Shown piece after piece: positions 37,328 to 46,071 of a stretch of DNA of 64,000 nt. The stretch's first letter is position 1. Every line of letters begins with the position of its first letter. Source of the stretch: Rheinheimera riviphila (GTDB lineage Bacteria > Pseudomonadota > Gammaproteobacteria > Enterobacterales > Alteromonadaceae); NCBI RefSeq assembly GCF_004005945.1, contig NZ_SACS01000012.1:62001-126000 (forward strand), in the 5' to 3' direction. Made by a program: the position numbers and the translations under genes. A model generated the notes under the pieces. That model saw only the letters and a program-made list of their open reading frames with translations, was not told where the DNA came from and searched no databases.

Positions 37328-37869
37328 ACACATTAGAAGAATACATTCAGCTTTGTGCAGCAAAAATGGGCCGTAATGACGATGTGACTGCAGACTTAGC
37401 GCAAGCGCTGAACCAGTTTCCTTATGCTGCGGTATTATATTTTATGCGCGGCTCGGAAACCGCAGAATTACAGAATTTTACTGACGCGATGCATGATTTC
37501 GCCACTGCTTTGGTGCTAGAACCTGAGTTCCACTTAGCGCGGTTACAATACATTTTGTGCTGTTTTAAAACTGAACAATTTGCTTTGATCCCAGTGTTAC
37601 TGCAGCCACTGCTTTTGGCCGGAGGCACTTATGGGATGATCGGTGAGTTGTTGGTAAACCTATTTAGCCAACCAGTTGCTACCTTTGATGAAAAGCTGGC
37701 AGCTCTGCAAACGCAATCAGATATGTTACCAGCAGTATGGGAAAACCTGCTTTCCTTGCGTCAATACTTGCCGTTGGACGAAGCTGACACAACAAGCGAA
37801 GCGGTCTCGACGGCGACATCGGGTGAGATCAGTTCAATCCTGCTGGAAATTTATCAGCAAAAACATTAA
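37324..37869 (+). CDS. Small TPR-like protein at the operon end
   Basis: The 181-residue protein has two visible TPR-like helix pairs (about 33-66, with LYFMRGSETAELQNFTDAMH, and the next around EPEFHLARLQYILCCFKTEQ) and no signal peptide. Its size and fold recall class II chaperones of type III secretion (SycD/LcrH group), which guard translocator proteins; this comparison is inference. The GTG start overlaps the sigma-factor stop (GTGA). Confidence 0.7.
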   Translation: MNTLEEYIQLCAAKMGRNDDVTADLAQALNQFPYAAVLYFMRGSETAELQNFTDAMHDFATALVLEPEFHLARLQYILCCFKTEQFALIPVLLQPLLLAGGTYGMIGELLVNLFSQPVATFDEKLAALQTQSDMLPAVWENLLSLRQYLPLDEADTTSEAVSTATSGEISSILLEIYQQKH

Positions 37870-37886
37870 TTACGGGACGCTGCTGC

Positions 37887-38213
37887 ATGGTTAATAAAAT
37901 CGACAAGCCAAGTTCAGTAAGTCCAGTGCGTTCCAGCACTGGTCGTGCAGCGAAATCTCAACTTGCTGCACCGCAGCCGACAGTCGGCTCTCTTGAATTA
38001 CCCACGCAATGGCGGCTTGAACTTGCAGCAATACCGCCCGAACAACGTTTACCTTGGTTGGCGATGCGCCTGACTAAACACGTACTGGCTGAAAAGTTTT
38101 CGCTCGTCGATGACACCGCTCCTGAGTATGTCAGGCTTTCTCGGCGGATTTGCCAAGCAATTCTGGAAAATCCTAAAGAAATTAGCAGGTTACAGAAACT
38201 TCTACAGTCATAA
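37887..38213 (+). CDS. Small protein of unknown function, last gene of the block
   Basis: The 108-residue protein has a basic, Ser/Pro-rich, probably flexible N terminus (1-35) and a helical C-terminal half (WLAMRLTKHVLAEKF, then RRICQAILENPKEISRLQKL). I do not recognise it. An anti-sigma factor (FlgM) is often short, flexible and coded near fliA, so a FlgM-like role is possible, but no FlgM motif is visible. It lies 17 bases after the TPR gene. Confidence 0.6.
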   Translation: MVNKIDKPSSVSPVRSSTGRAAKSQLAAPQPTVGSLELPTQWRLELAAIPPEQRLPWLAMRLTKHVLAEKFSLVDDTAPEYVRLSRRICQAILENPKEISRLQKLLQS

Positions 38214-38369
38214 GTTCCCCATAATTTCATTCAATTTAAAAAATATTTCATTTTTTCGCTAAACAATTCCAAAAGCTTTTGTTATTTTTGCTTTAAGCAT
38301 TGCTTATAAACATTGTTGTCGTCTGAGGTTTTTGTGACAAATGTCATCGCGGGTTCTGGTTTGGTTTAT

Positions 38370-39098
38370 TCAACGCACAAGCGGGTTTGGCGTTGGGTCG
38401 CGCGTGAGTGCAAGATGTGCGGATAAATGCCGTAACCGGCAACTCGGCATTTTACAGTTTTTGCTTTTTCTCTCCGCAATCCGCTCGGCAATGCTTGTAA
38501 ATTCAGAACTTTCTGGCGTTTCAGCAATCTTTGCGCGGATAGGGTTTAAATCGATATAAACCATGGTGTTAATAAAAGCCGATTCATCCAAAATTGCTTG
38601 AAACTTAAAGCGTCTTTCCCAAAACCTGCCGCTTCATATGTCTTCAAAATTAGCAAGCCTCGCGATATGCTCATTCAAACAGCGCATAAACCAAGGGGTG
38701 CTGGTTAAGCGCTCTGGATAGATTTCTATCATTTTTTCAGCAGCTTGAATGTCTTCTAACTCAATCAGATGATCTGCAAGAAACGGCTTCTTCAAATCAG
38801 GGACTTGGAACAGAATGCTCCAATGCCCAAAGATTTCATCTGCACTCCACATTGCGGCCTTTTCGACATGAACTCTTACCAAAACATGATAATGGTTCAT
38901 CATCACGGCATAAGACGCCACATCAATTGCGAACATGGTTGTCAGCAGTCGAAATCGCTCGGCAATCCATTCTCGACGATGCCGAAAGTTAAAACCATCG
39001 ATTCCATTACACAAAAATGAACGGCGCAAGCAGCGGTAAGCTAAGTGATAAAGCGGCGTTTCGCTCAGGGCGATTTGTGTGTAACGCGGTTTTGGCAT
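38370..39098 (-). pseudogene. REP-associated tyrosine (Y1/RAYT) transposase, broken
   Basis: Read on the minus strand, the first 154 codons (39098 to 38637) have the Y1 transposase start (LYHLAYRCLRRSFLC) and the HUH motif (MMNHYHVLVRV). A TGA at 38634-38636 interrupts the frame, but the same frame then continues with the family sequence [15 protein letters not shown] and [17 protein letters not shown] (with the expected catalytic tyrosine region) down to about 38420. The last 25-30 residues do not look like the family and the usual C-terminal region is missing. So this is one nonsense mutation plus a lost 3' end. RAYT proteins process REP palindromes; none are seen beside it. Confidence 0.88.
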
Positions 39099-39241
39099 GA
39101 TGTCATCCTGACAATCTATTTTTGAGCCTGAACTGTGGTTGCATAAATATTAATTATCAAGTGTGTGAGTTATTCGAAAAATGGTTGTCCTACTCTAAGA
39201 AATGAAGGGATTGTTGAGCAGTGGCTGTCCAGTCCAGCTCT

Positions 39242-39264
39242 AAAAAAGCCGACACAAAGTCGGC
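39242..39264 (-). terminator. Terminator at the end of the array (copy 4)
   Basis: GCCGAC and GTCGGC flank a five-base loop and are followed by six T on the minus strand. The loop differs from the other copies, which marks this as the oldest or original terminator. Confidence 0.85.
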
Positions 39265-39368
39265 TACTAAGTTAGTTGCGGGAGCCGCCCGTTTTTGTGA
39301 AGGGTGAACCGACGACTTTTATCCAAGAACTCGAAATAACAAAAGGCAAATCACTGAATCGCAGACAC

Positions 39369-39392
39369 AAAAAAACCGACATCAAGTCGGCT
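39369..39392 (-). terminator. Terminator in the repeat array (copy 3)
   Basis: On the minus strand GCCGAC-TTGAT-GTCGG is followed by seven T, at the same place in the third repeat. Confidence 0.85.
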
Positions 39393-39500
39393 TTTAAGTA
39401 AGTTGGTTGCGGGAGCCGCACGGTTTTTGTGAAGGGTGAACCGACGACCTTTATGCAAGAACTCGATATAACAAAAGGCAAATCACTGAATCGCAGACAC

Positions 39501-39524
39501 AAAAAAACCGACATCAAGTCGGCT
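39501..39524 (-). terminator. Terminator in the repeat array (copy 2)
   Basis: On the minus strand GCCGAC-TTGAT-GTCGG is followed by seven T. It is the same hairpin as copy 1 with a perfect stem, one repeat unit further on. Confidence 0.85.
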
Positions 39525-39632
39525 TTAAAGTAAGTTGGTTGCGGGAGCCGCACGGTTTTTGTGAAGGGTGAACCGACGACCTTTATGCAAGAACTCGATA
39601 TAACAAAAGGCAAATCACTGAATCGCAGACAC

Positions 39633-39656
39633 AAAAAAACCAACATCAAGTCGGCG
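39633..39656 (-). terminator. Terminator after tRNA-fMet (copy 1)
   Basis: On the minus strand CCGAC-TTGAT-GTTGG (one G-T pair) is followed by seven T. It is the first terminator met by a transcript leaving the tRNA gene. Confidence 0.85.
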
Positions 39657-39667
39657 TTTAAGTAAGT

Positions 39668-39744
<77 letters not shown>

Positions 39745-39762
39745 TCCGTCATTGCGGGGCGC

Positions 39763-39791
39763 ATCTTATGGTTTTTAGGCCAACGATGCAA
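39763..39791 (-). promoter_or_regulatory. Promoter of tRNA-fMet
   Basis: On the minus strand TTGCAT and TAAGAT are 17 bases apart, followed by the GC-rich stretch GCGCCCC typical of stable-RNA promoters under stringent control. The tRNA begins about 18 bases after the -10 box. Confidence 0.65.
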
Positions 39792-39935
39792 GCAACAAAT
39801 CACAACTAATTGCGATTTAGCAACTGACTGCTGCTTTAATCTACGATCTGCTTAAATAAGCGCTGATTTCGCAAAATCAGGGTGTTTATTCTGAATCAGC
39901 ATGGCAAATTCGCGCGGCGTACTTATAGTTGCTTC

Positions 39936-39944
39936 TGCTATAAT
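39936..39944 (+). promoter_or_regulatory. Extended -10 promoter of rlmKL
   Basis: TGCTATAAT matches the extended -10 form TGnTATAAT, 30 bases before the rlmKL start. No good -35 box is seen, which is common for extended -10 promoters. Confidence 0.55.
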
Positions 39945-39973
39945 GCCGGCCAATTTGCGAAAAGGGTGCGACT

Positions 39974-42094
39974 ATGCAGGAATTCTGGGCCTTAACCTCG
40001 AAAGGGGTTGAAGAAGTGTTAGCCATTGAGATTAAGCAACATGGCGGCGAAGTAGTGAAGTTGGGTTTAGGGATGGTGCGTTTTACCGCCACACTCGACA
40101 CTGCTTATCGGTTATGTTTGTGGTCCAGGCTGGCCACCCGGATTATGCGTCAGATCCATGCGGTTGCCGTCGATGCAACCACCGATGTGTATGAAGCTGC
40201 CAACGAGATTGACTGGCTGCAACATATGCAGCTCCACCAAAGTCTGGCGGTGGAATGCGTCGGTAAACATCCAACCATCGATAATACTCAGTTTGGCGCG
40301 ATGCGCATTAAAGACGCTATCGTCGATCAATTCCGCGATAAAACCGGCGAACGGCCGAATGTCGACCGGCTGGATCCGGATGTGCGTTTTCAACTGCGGA
40401 TGGAACGCAGCCACTTCTATTTTGTGCAGGACTTTTCTGGTCCATCTTTGCATCAACGCGGTTACCGTAAAGAGCAGGGCGAAGCGCCGCTAAAAGAGCA
40501 TTTAGCTGCTGCGCTGCTGATCCGCTCCGGTTGGCAATACAGCCAAAGTCTGTTTGACCCATTCTGTGGTAGCGGCACCTTATTGATTGAAGCGGTACTG
40601 ATGGCCCGCAATATCGCTCCTGGTTTAAAACGTCCGCAATTTGCCTTTGAAAAAATGGCCGATTTTGACAATTCGTTATTACAGCAATTACGCGCTGAAG
40701 CCTTAGGTGCCAGAAAGCCGTTGGCCGCTGGTGTAAGGTTTATTGGTTCTGATCTGGATGCACGTTCGCTCGATAAAGCCAAGCAAAACGCCAATCGTGC
40801 CGGTTTAAGTGATGTGATTGAATTCCGCCAGGGTGATGCCACCGAGCTTACGGCCATCGAAGGCGTCAGCAATGGTGTGATTGTTACCAACCCACCTTAT
40901 GGCGAGCGCTTAGGCGATTTACCTGCGCTTATTCCACTGTATGCCGATTTCTCTTTGCGCTTAAAACAGCATTTTCAGGGCTGGCGTTTGGCGGTGATCA
41001 CCTCCAACGGGGATTTACTGCGGGCACTGAAGCTTTCTAAACTGAAAAACTACAAATTTGCTAACGGTCCGCTGGATTGTGAATTCAGCATTTTTGACTT
41101 AACCGAACAACAAGTGCAAGTGAGTGCAACCGCTGCACCAGCGTTGTTTTTCGCCGAAAGTGACTCCTTTGCCAACCGCTTAAAGAAAAACGTCAAGCAA
41201 CTGGAAAAGTGGGCCAAACGCGAACAGCTGACTTGTTATCGTTTATACGATGCGGATATTCCTGAATATAACGTGGCGGTGGACTGGTACGACGGCGAAG
41301 TGGTGGTGCATGAATACGCAGCTCCTTCTAATGTCGACGAAGCCATCGCGCAAAAACGTCTGTTTGATATTGTGAACCTAGTTCCGAAAGTGCTCGGTAT
41401 TCACACCGATAAAATGGTGCTGAAAGTTCGCGAAAAACAAAAAGGCAAAGATCAGTATCAGGCACTCGCCAAAGCCGCTCAGTACAAGGAAGTGACTGAA
41501 TACGGTACGAAATTCCTGGTCAATCTGCGTGATTACCTCGATACCGGTTTATTTTTGGACCATCGTATTACCCGTCATTCGATCCAACAGCAAAGCAAAG
41601 GCAAAGCGGTGCTGAACCTGTTTGCTTATACCGGCACAGCGTCGGTGCATGCGGCTATTGGTGGTGCGCGTTCGGTCACTACGGTCGACATGTCGAACAC
41701 TTACCTCGATTGGGCTCGCCGTAACTTTGATTTAAATGCTCTGGCTGGCAAGCAATATCAGTTTGTGCAGGAAAACGTGCTCGATTGGCTGCATGGCTGT
41801 AAAAATCAGTTTGATTTAATTTTTGTTGACCCACCGACCTTTTCTAATTCAAAACGGATGGAAGACACCTGGGATGTACAGCGTGACCACGTTAAGCTTT
41901 TGAATATGCTGTCAAAGTTGGTCAGTACCGGCGGCAAAGTGATTTTTTCCAACAACAAACGGCGCTTTAAGCTCGATTATGAAGCGCTACAACAAGCTGG
42001 CTGGCAGGTCAAAGATATTTCGGCGGCCAGTTTGCCGGAAGACTTTAAACGTAATCCGCACATTCACGTTTGTTTCGAGTTGACGCGGGTCTGA
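39974..42094 (+). CDS. rlmL: 23S rRNA (guanine) methyltransferase RlmKL
   Basis: The 706-residue fusion enzyme has an N-terminal THUMP domain and the RlmL methyltransferase with FDPFCGSGTLLIEA and the NPPYGERLG catalytic motif (about residues 195-385), which makes m2G2445. The C-terminal RlmK half (about 450-706) has LNLFAYTGTASVHAA and VDPPTFSNSKRM and makes m7G2069. Both halves have intact SAM motifs. Length is normal for gammaproteobacterial RlmKL (about 700). A TAATGCC region with an extended -10 box precedes it, and a glutaredoxin-like gene follows after four bases. Confidence 0.97.
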   Translation: MQEFWALTSKGVEEVLAIEIKQHGGEVVKLGLGMVRFTATLDTAYRLCLWSRLATRIMRQIHAVAVDATTDVYEAANEIDWLQHMQLHQSLAVECVGKHPTIDNTQFGAMRIKDAIVDQFRDKTGERPNVDRLDPDVRFQLRMERSHFYFVQDFSGPSLHQRGYRKEQGEAPLKEHLAAALLIRSGWQYSQSLFDPFCGSGTLLIEAVLMARNIAPGLKRPQFAFEKMADFDNSLLQQLRAEALGARKPLAAGVRFIGSDLDARSLDKAKQNANRAGLSDVIEFRQGDATELTAIEGVSNGVIVTNPPYGERLGDLPALIPLYADFSLRLKQHFQGWRLAVITSNGDLLRALKLSKLKNYKFANGPLDCEFSIFDLTEQQVQVSATAAPALFFAESDSFANRLKKNVKQLEKWAKREQLTCYRLYDADIPEYNVAVDWYDGEVVVHEYAAPSNVDEAIAQKRLFDIVNLVPKVLGIHTDKMVLKVREKQKGKDQYQALAKAAQYKEVTEYGTKFLVNLRDYLDTGLFLDHRITRHSIQQQSKGKAVLNLFAYTGTASVHAAIGGARSVTTVDMSNTYLDWARRNFDLNALAGKQYQFVQENVLDWLHGCKNQFDLIFVDPPTFSNSKRMEDTWDVQRDHVKLLNMLSKLVSTGGKVIFSNNKRRFKLDYEALQQAGWQVKDISAASLPEDFKRNPHIHVCFELTRV

Positions 42095-42098
42095 CCGA

Positions 42099-42344
42099 AT
42101 GAGTGCAACACCACTGGTTTTGTATAGCACCTGGGGCTGTCATTTGTGTGAAGAAGCGCAAAGTTTACTGACGCAGCAGCAGTTGTCTTTTACCGTACTG
42201 GATATCGTTGATGATCCGGTGGCATTTGCCAAGTTTCGCACCAGCATTCCGGTGCTGGGTGCAGGTTCTTTATATTTATACTGGCCGTTTGATGAAAATT
42301 CGCTTCGCGACTTTATCAACGAGCACAGTTTGCAAGGAAAGTAA
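42099..42344 (+). CDS. Glutaredoxin-like thiol protein
   Basis: The 81-residue protein has a thioredoxin-type fold with the redox motif CHLC at residues 14-17 (GCHLCEEAQSLL) and the cis-Pro loop SIPVLG. It belongs to the small glutaredoxin-family group (DUF836-like) often found between rlmKL and uup in this kind of bacteria. The substrate is unknown. It lies four bases after rlmKL and three before uup, so the three are probably cotranscribed. Confidence 0.88.
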   Translation: MSATPLVLYSTWGCHLCEEAQSLLTQQQLSFTVLDIVDDPVAFAKFRTSIPVLGAGSLYLYWPFDENSLRDFINEHSLQGK

Positions 42345-42347
42345 GGC

Positions 42348-44306
42348 GTGGAATTATTACGTTTTCAACAGGCTAGCTTAGCCTTTGGTACCAACCCGGT
42401 GCTGGATAAAGTCGATTTCAGTTTGTTTGTCGGCGAGCGGGTTTGTCTGGTCGGCCGTAATGGCGCTGGCAAATCCACCATGCTGAAATTGCTGACCGGT
42501 CAGCAAAATCTCGACGATGGGCAGATTGTTAAACAAAACAATGTGTTATTAAGCCGGTTGGAGCAAGATCCGCCAGCGCGGGTTGACGTGAAAATCGCCG
42601 ATTTTATCCGCGAAGGCGCTGGCGATTTAGCTGAAAAACTGCAGCATTTTTATGAGCTGTCTGATCACCTGCATGATGCCACCGACGCGCAGATGAACGA
42701 GTTTGGTGATTTACAAACTGAACTCGACGCCCGTGACGGCTGGCAATTAGAAGCTCGGATTTTACAGCTCTGTGAACAGTTTGAAATGAATCCGGAAGCT
42801 ACGCTGGCTTCGTTGTCGGGCGGTTGGTTGCGTAAAGCGGCGTTAGCGCGGGCTTTGGTTGGCAAACCAAACATTCTGTTATTGGATGAACCGACTAACC
42901 ACTTAGATGTTGCTGCCATTCAATGGCTGGAACAGTTTTTAATCAGTTTCCCCGGCGCCATTATATTTGTGTCGCATGACCGAGCCTTTATCCGCGCTGT
43001 AGCAACCCGCATTATCGATTTAGACCGCGGTATTCTCACCTCGCATCCAGGCAACTACGCCGAGTATCTCGAGCGCAAACAAAAAGCGATCGAAGTCGAG
43101 CAGCAGCATAACCATCTGTTTGATAAACGTTTGGCCGAAGAAGAAGTTTGGATCCGTCAGGGTATTAAAGCCCGCCGCACCCGTAATGAGGGTCGGGTCA
43201 GGGCGCTGAAAGAGCTACGTAAAGAACGCGCGGCACGGGTCGAACAGCTGGGTAAAGTCGATTTTGCCATCGAACAAGCGGCGAAATCCGGCAAATTGGT
43301 GTTTGAAGGTAAACACTTAAATCTGGCGTTTGACGGTAAACCGGTACTGATTGATTTTGACTTACTGTTGATGCGCGGTGATCGCGTGGCGTTAATCGGG
43401 CCAAACGGTGTTGGAAAATCCAGCTTAATTAAAATTTTGCTGGATGAGTATCAGGCGCAAAGTGGTGACATCAAGCGCGGTACCAATCTGGAAGTTGCCT
43501 ATTTTGACCAACACCGAATGGCGCTTGATTTAGATAAAACGGTGCAGGACAACGTGGCCGAAGGGCGGCAGGAAATTATGCAAAATGGGCAGAGCCGCCA
43601 TGTGCTGAGTTATCTGCAGGATTTCCTATTTCCACCAGCACGCGCCAGAACGCCGGTGCGGGCGTTATCAGGTGGTGAGAAAAACCGTTTATTACTGGCG
43701 CGGTTATTTGCCAAACCCAGCAATTTACTGATCCTCGATGAACCGACCAACGATCTGGATGTGGAAACACTGGAGCTGCTGGAAGACATTCTGGAGCAGT
43801 ATCAGGGTACCGTCATTCTGGTCAGCCACGACCGGGAATTTGTCAATAATACCGTGACCAGTTCGTTATGGTTTGCCGGTGAAGGTAAAGTGATTGAAGT
43901 CGCTGGTGGTTATGAAGATGTGATTGCCTATCAGCAACGTTATCTTGCTTCGCAGCAACAACGGGCACAAAAACCGTCTGTTGTGGCAGTTGCTGTTGAA
44001 AAACCAGCAGAATCGGCACAATTAATTACAAAACCGACGCCAGAAACCGCTGCGCAGCCTTTAGCTCAGAGCGGTAAGAAGTTATCATACAAAGAAAAAC
44101 GTGAACTGGAATTATTGCCTGCACAAATTGAAGCACTGGATGCAGAGTTAACAGCATTGCAGGCAAAGGTGAATAATCCAGATTTTTTCCGGCAGAACGC
44201 CGATGCCACCGAAGCTACATTGAACCAATTACAGCAGACTGAGTCGAAGCTGGCGCACGCATATGAGCGATGGGAACAATTAGAAGCACTAAATCAGCAG
44301 TCGTAG
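42348..44306 (+). CDS. uup: ABC-F ATPase Uup
   Basis: The 652-residue protein has two ABC domains in tandem with Walker A GRNGAGKST and GPNGVGKSS, signature motifs LSGGWLRKAALARAL and LSGGEKNRLLLARL, Walker B LLLDEPTNHLD and LILDEPTNDLD, and no membrane segment. The C-terminal coiled coil (about 580-650) is the Uup type. ABC-F proteins act on the ribosome; Uup also limits precise excision of transposons and affects DNA branch structures in E. coli. The start is GTG with TAAGG upstream. Confidence 0.96.
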   Translation: MELLRFQQASLAFGTNPVLDKVDFSLFVGERVCLVGRNGAGKSTMLKLLTGQQNLDDGQIVKQNNVLLSRLEQDPPARVDVKIADFIREGAGDLAEKLQHFYELSDHLHDATDAQMNEFGDLQTELDARDGWQLEARILQLCEQFEMNPEATLASLSGGWLRKAALARALVGKPNILLLDEPTNHLDVAAIQWLEQFLISFPGAIIFVSHDRAFIRAVATRIIDLDRGILTSHPGNYAEYLERKQKAIEVEQQHNHLFDKRLAEEEVWIRQGIKARRTRNEGRVRALKELRKERAARVEQLGKVDFAIEQAAKSGKLVFEGKHLNLAFDGKPVLIDFDLLLMRGDRVALIGPNGVGKSSLIKILLDEYQAQSGDIKRGTNLEVAYFDQHRMALDLDKTVQDNVAEGRQEIMQNGQSRHVLSYLQDFLFPPARARTPVRALSGGEKNRLLLARLFAKPSNLLILDEPTNDLDVETLELLEDILEQYQGTVILVSHDREFVNNTVTSSLWFAGEGKVIEVAGGYEDVIAYQQRYLASQQQRAQKPSVVAVAVEKPAESAQLITKPTPETAAQPLAQSGKKLSYKEKRELELLPAQIEALDAELTALQAKVNNPDFFRQNADATEATLNQLQQTESKLAHAYERWEQLEALNQQS

Positions 44307-44315
44307 GGGATTTGA

Positions 44316-46019
44316 ATGAAATTAACGCCTATTTTTTTCGCAATGTTACCAGCATTAGCGGTATTTGCGAGCCAGGCTGAAGTCTATCAGGTGGCAGAAC
44401 TTGGCCTTGTTGAAGGTTATAAATCAAGTTTTGCTGCCGGCATTAACAATAATAATCAAACAGTTGGTACGGCGAGTGGCCAGTTTAACTACCCGGTTGA
44501 TCTGGCCGCAGTGAATTATGCTAACGCCAGCATTACCGGTAGTTTATCCGCAGCTGAGATTGAAGAAGTTAAAAAAGGCAATGTCAACGCCAAAGCTTTA
44601 CAGGCGCTGCTGTTTTATCTGAACAGCAATATTTCGGACTATACAGTTCAGCGTTTTGCCGGTACTTTTCCAATCCGGTATGACATTCGCCAACAAATCA
44701 AACTGCGTGAAACCAAAGCACCACAGACCAACTATGAATACCTGCTGGATATTACTGATAACGGCACCATGCTTGGTTACGGTAGTGCACCTTTTGTAAA
44801 GCAGGCATTTACGCCAGCAGCCACTGAGGCTATACCTAATCCGGTAACAAAACAATTGTGGGTGCCAGAAAGCGGTTCAGTGCTGGGGATGGTGCTGAAC
44901 AACGGTAGCCGTTACCCATTGTTGCCAATTTACACCCAATATGGTGGTGGTATTTCAGTTCCTAAGGCGATTAGCAATAGCGGTATTGTTGTTGGAACTG
45001 GTAGTGTAAGTCTGGCGGAAGCAACAGCAACATCAATCAACACCAGCTGCAATGGCGCGACTGAGCCAAAAGCACTTTGCTATTATCAATTTATATCAAA
45101 TGTAAACTCGGCGCCTTACGACATGGCTGGTTTAGTCTGGACACTGGATGCCAATGGCAAACCGGGGCCGGCGACTAAGTACGGATATTTAGGCGACAAA
45201 AAAACCGGTTTACCTCATACCAGAACCGACTACGCACCAGTGCTTTATGCCAGTGTTCCTAATGATGTAAACGATGCTGGTGTTGTGGTGGGGATGTCAG
45301 TCTATACCGACAGTACCGATATTCGTTATAACCCGAGAACATTCCGTGATGAAGTTTTCACCGCATATCAGGCCACGATTTTTCAAGGTACTGAACTTGT
45401 CACATTTTTCGACCTGAAAGAGTGGGAAGGCTCTCGTGCAACCTCGATTAACAACAAAAACATTATTGTGGGTTCTGCGGTCAGACGGGTCAATTACGAT
45501 CAAGAGCGGTTTTTTGTGTACGATATGAACACGCAAAAAATCACTTTCCCGAAAGATTTGTTTGCCTCGGCTTCGGTCGTACCGGCTGCCATCAACAATA
45601 ACAATCAGGTTGTAGGGATCTCCAGTGCATATACTGATGGTTCTTCAACAATTCGCCAGGTGGGCTTTTGGTACGATCTGACGACCGACAGCTTTCATGA
45701 CCTCAATAAACTGTTGCCATGCAACTCAGGTTTTACAGTGATTGCGGCGCAAGATATCAACGATAAAAATGTCATTGTCGCGACCGCAACCAAAAAGACA
45801 GAAGCCCGTGATTTGAAAGGTGACATTATTAAAGACGCCGCTGGCAACGCTATCATAGAAGAGGTGGCTGTAGTGGTGCAATTAACCCCGGTCGCAAATG
45901 GTACTCCTGACAACTGTACGACAGTTGTTGAAGAAGGATACGAACGTCAGGGCGGTGGCCTGGGTTTTGGCTGGTTGCTATTATCCCTGTTTCCGCTGTT
46001 ACGTCGTCGTTCGAGCTAA
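44316..46019 (+). CDS. DUF3466-family exported protein with GlyGly-CTERM tail
   Basis: The 567-residue protein has a Sec signal (about 1-20), several repeats containing AINNNNQVVG or INDKNVIV (HAF/DUF3466-type repeats) and a C-terminal GGGLGFGWLLLSLFPLL followed by RRR. That tail is the GlyGly-CTERM sorting signal, removed by a rhomboid-type protease (rhombosortase) in systems that send proteins out by type II secretion. Function is unknown. The gene follows uup by nine bases and ends at a clear terminator. Confidence 0.85.
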   Translation: MKLTPIFFAMLPALAVFASQAEVYQVAELGLVEGYKSSFAAGINNNNQTVGTASGQFNYPVDLAAVNYANASITGSLSAAEIEEVKKGNVNAKALQALLFYLNSNISDYTVQRFAGTFPIRYDIRQQIKLRETKAPQTNYEYLLDITDNGTMLGYGSAPFVKQAFTPAATEAIPNPVTKQLWVPESGSVLGMVLNNGSRYPLLPIYTQYGGGISVPKAISNSGIVVGTGSVSLAEATATSINTSCNGATEPKALCYYQFISNVNSAPYDMAGLVWTLDANGKPGPATKYGYLGDKKTGLPHTRTDYAPVLYASVPNDVNDAGVVVGMSVYTDSTDIRYNPRTFRDEVFTAYQATIFQGTELVTFFDLKEWEGSRATSINNKNIIVGSAVRRVNYDQERFFVYDMNTQKITFPKDLFASASVVPAAINNNNQVVGISSAYTDGSSTIRQVGFWYDLTTDSFHDLNKLLPCNSGFTVIAAQDINDKNVIVATATKKTEARDLKGDIIKDAAGNAIIEEVAVVVQLTPVANGTPDNCTTVVEEGYERQGGGLGFGWLLLSLFPLLRRRSS

Positions 46020-46049
46020 GCGCTGCAAGCTCGGGAGCAGATGAAAGCT

Positions 46050-46071
46050 AGCCACCTTCGGGTGGCTTTTT
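46050..46071 (+). terminator. Rho-independent terminator after the DUF3466 gene
   Basis: AGCCACC-TTCG-GGTGGCT is followed by TTTTTG. A UUCG-type tetraloop and T run make this a strong terminator for the rlmKL-uup-DUF3466 unit. Confidence 0.92.

Larger units (their letters stand above)
39242..39667 (-). repeat. Three tandem ~132-bp repeats carrying the 3' end of tRNA-fMet
   Basis: Units 39536-39667, 39404-39535 and 39273-39403 (132, 132 and 131 bp) follow the initiator tRNA gene in its direction of transcription, with a last terminator at 39242-39264. Each unit contains about 15 bases identical to the tRNA 3' end (acceptor strand plus CCA; the outermost copy has CTA), about 18 foreign bases, then about 15 bases of the T arm (plus-strand tgaaccgacgacct). 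The arrangement recalls the rtT repeats after tyrT in E. coli. Repeated tRNA 3' ends can also be left by integrating elements. Confidence 0.92.

Noticed and set aside
39242-39667. CRISPR array
   Set aside because: Three direct repeats of 132 bp with no unique spacers, containing tRNA pieces and terminators; not a CRISPR.
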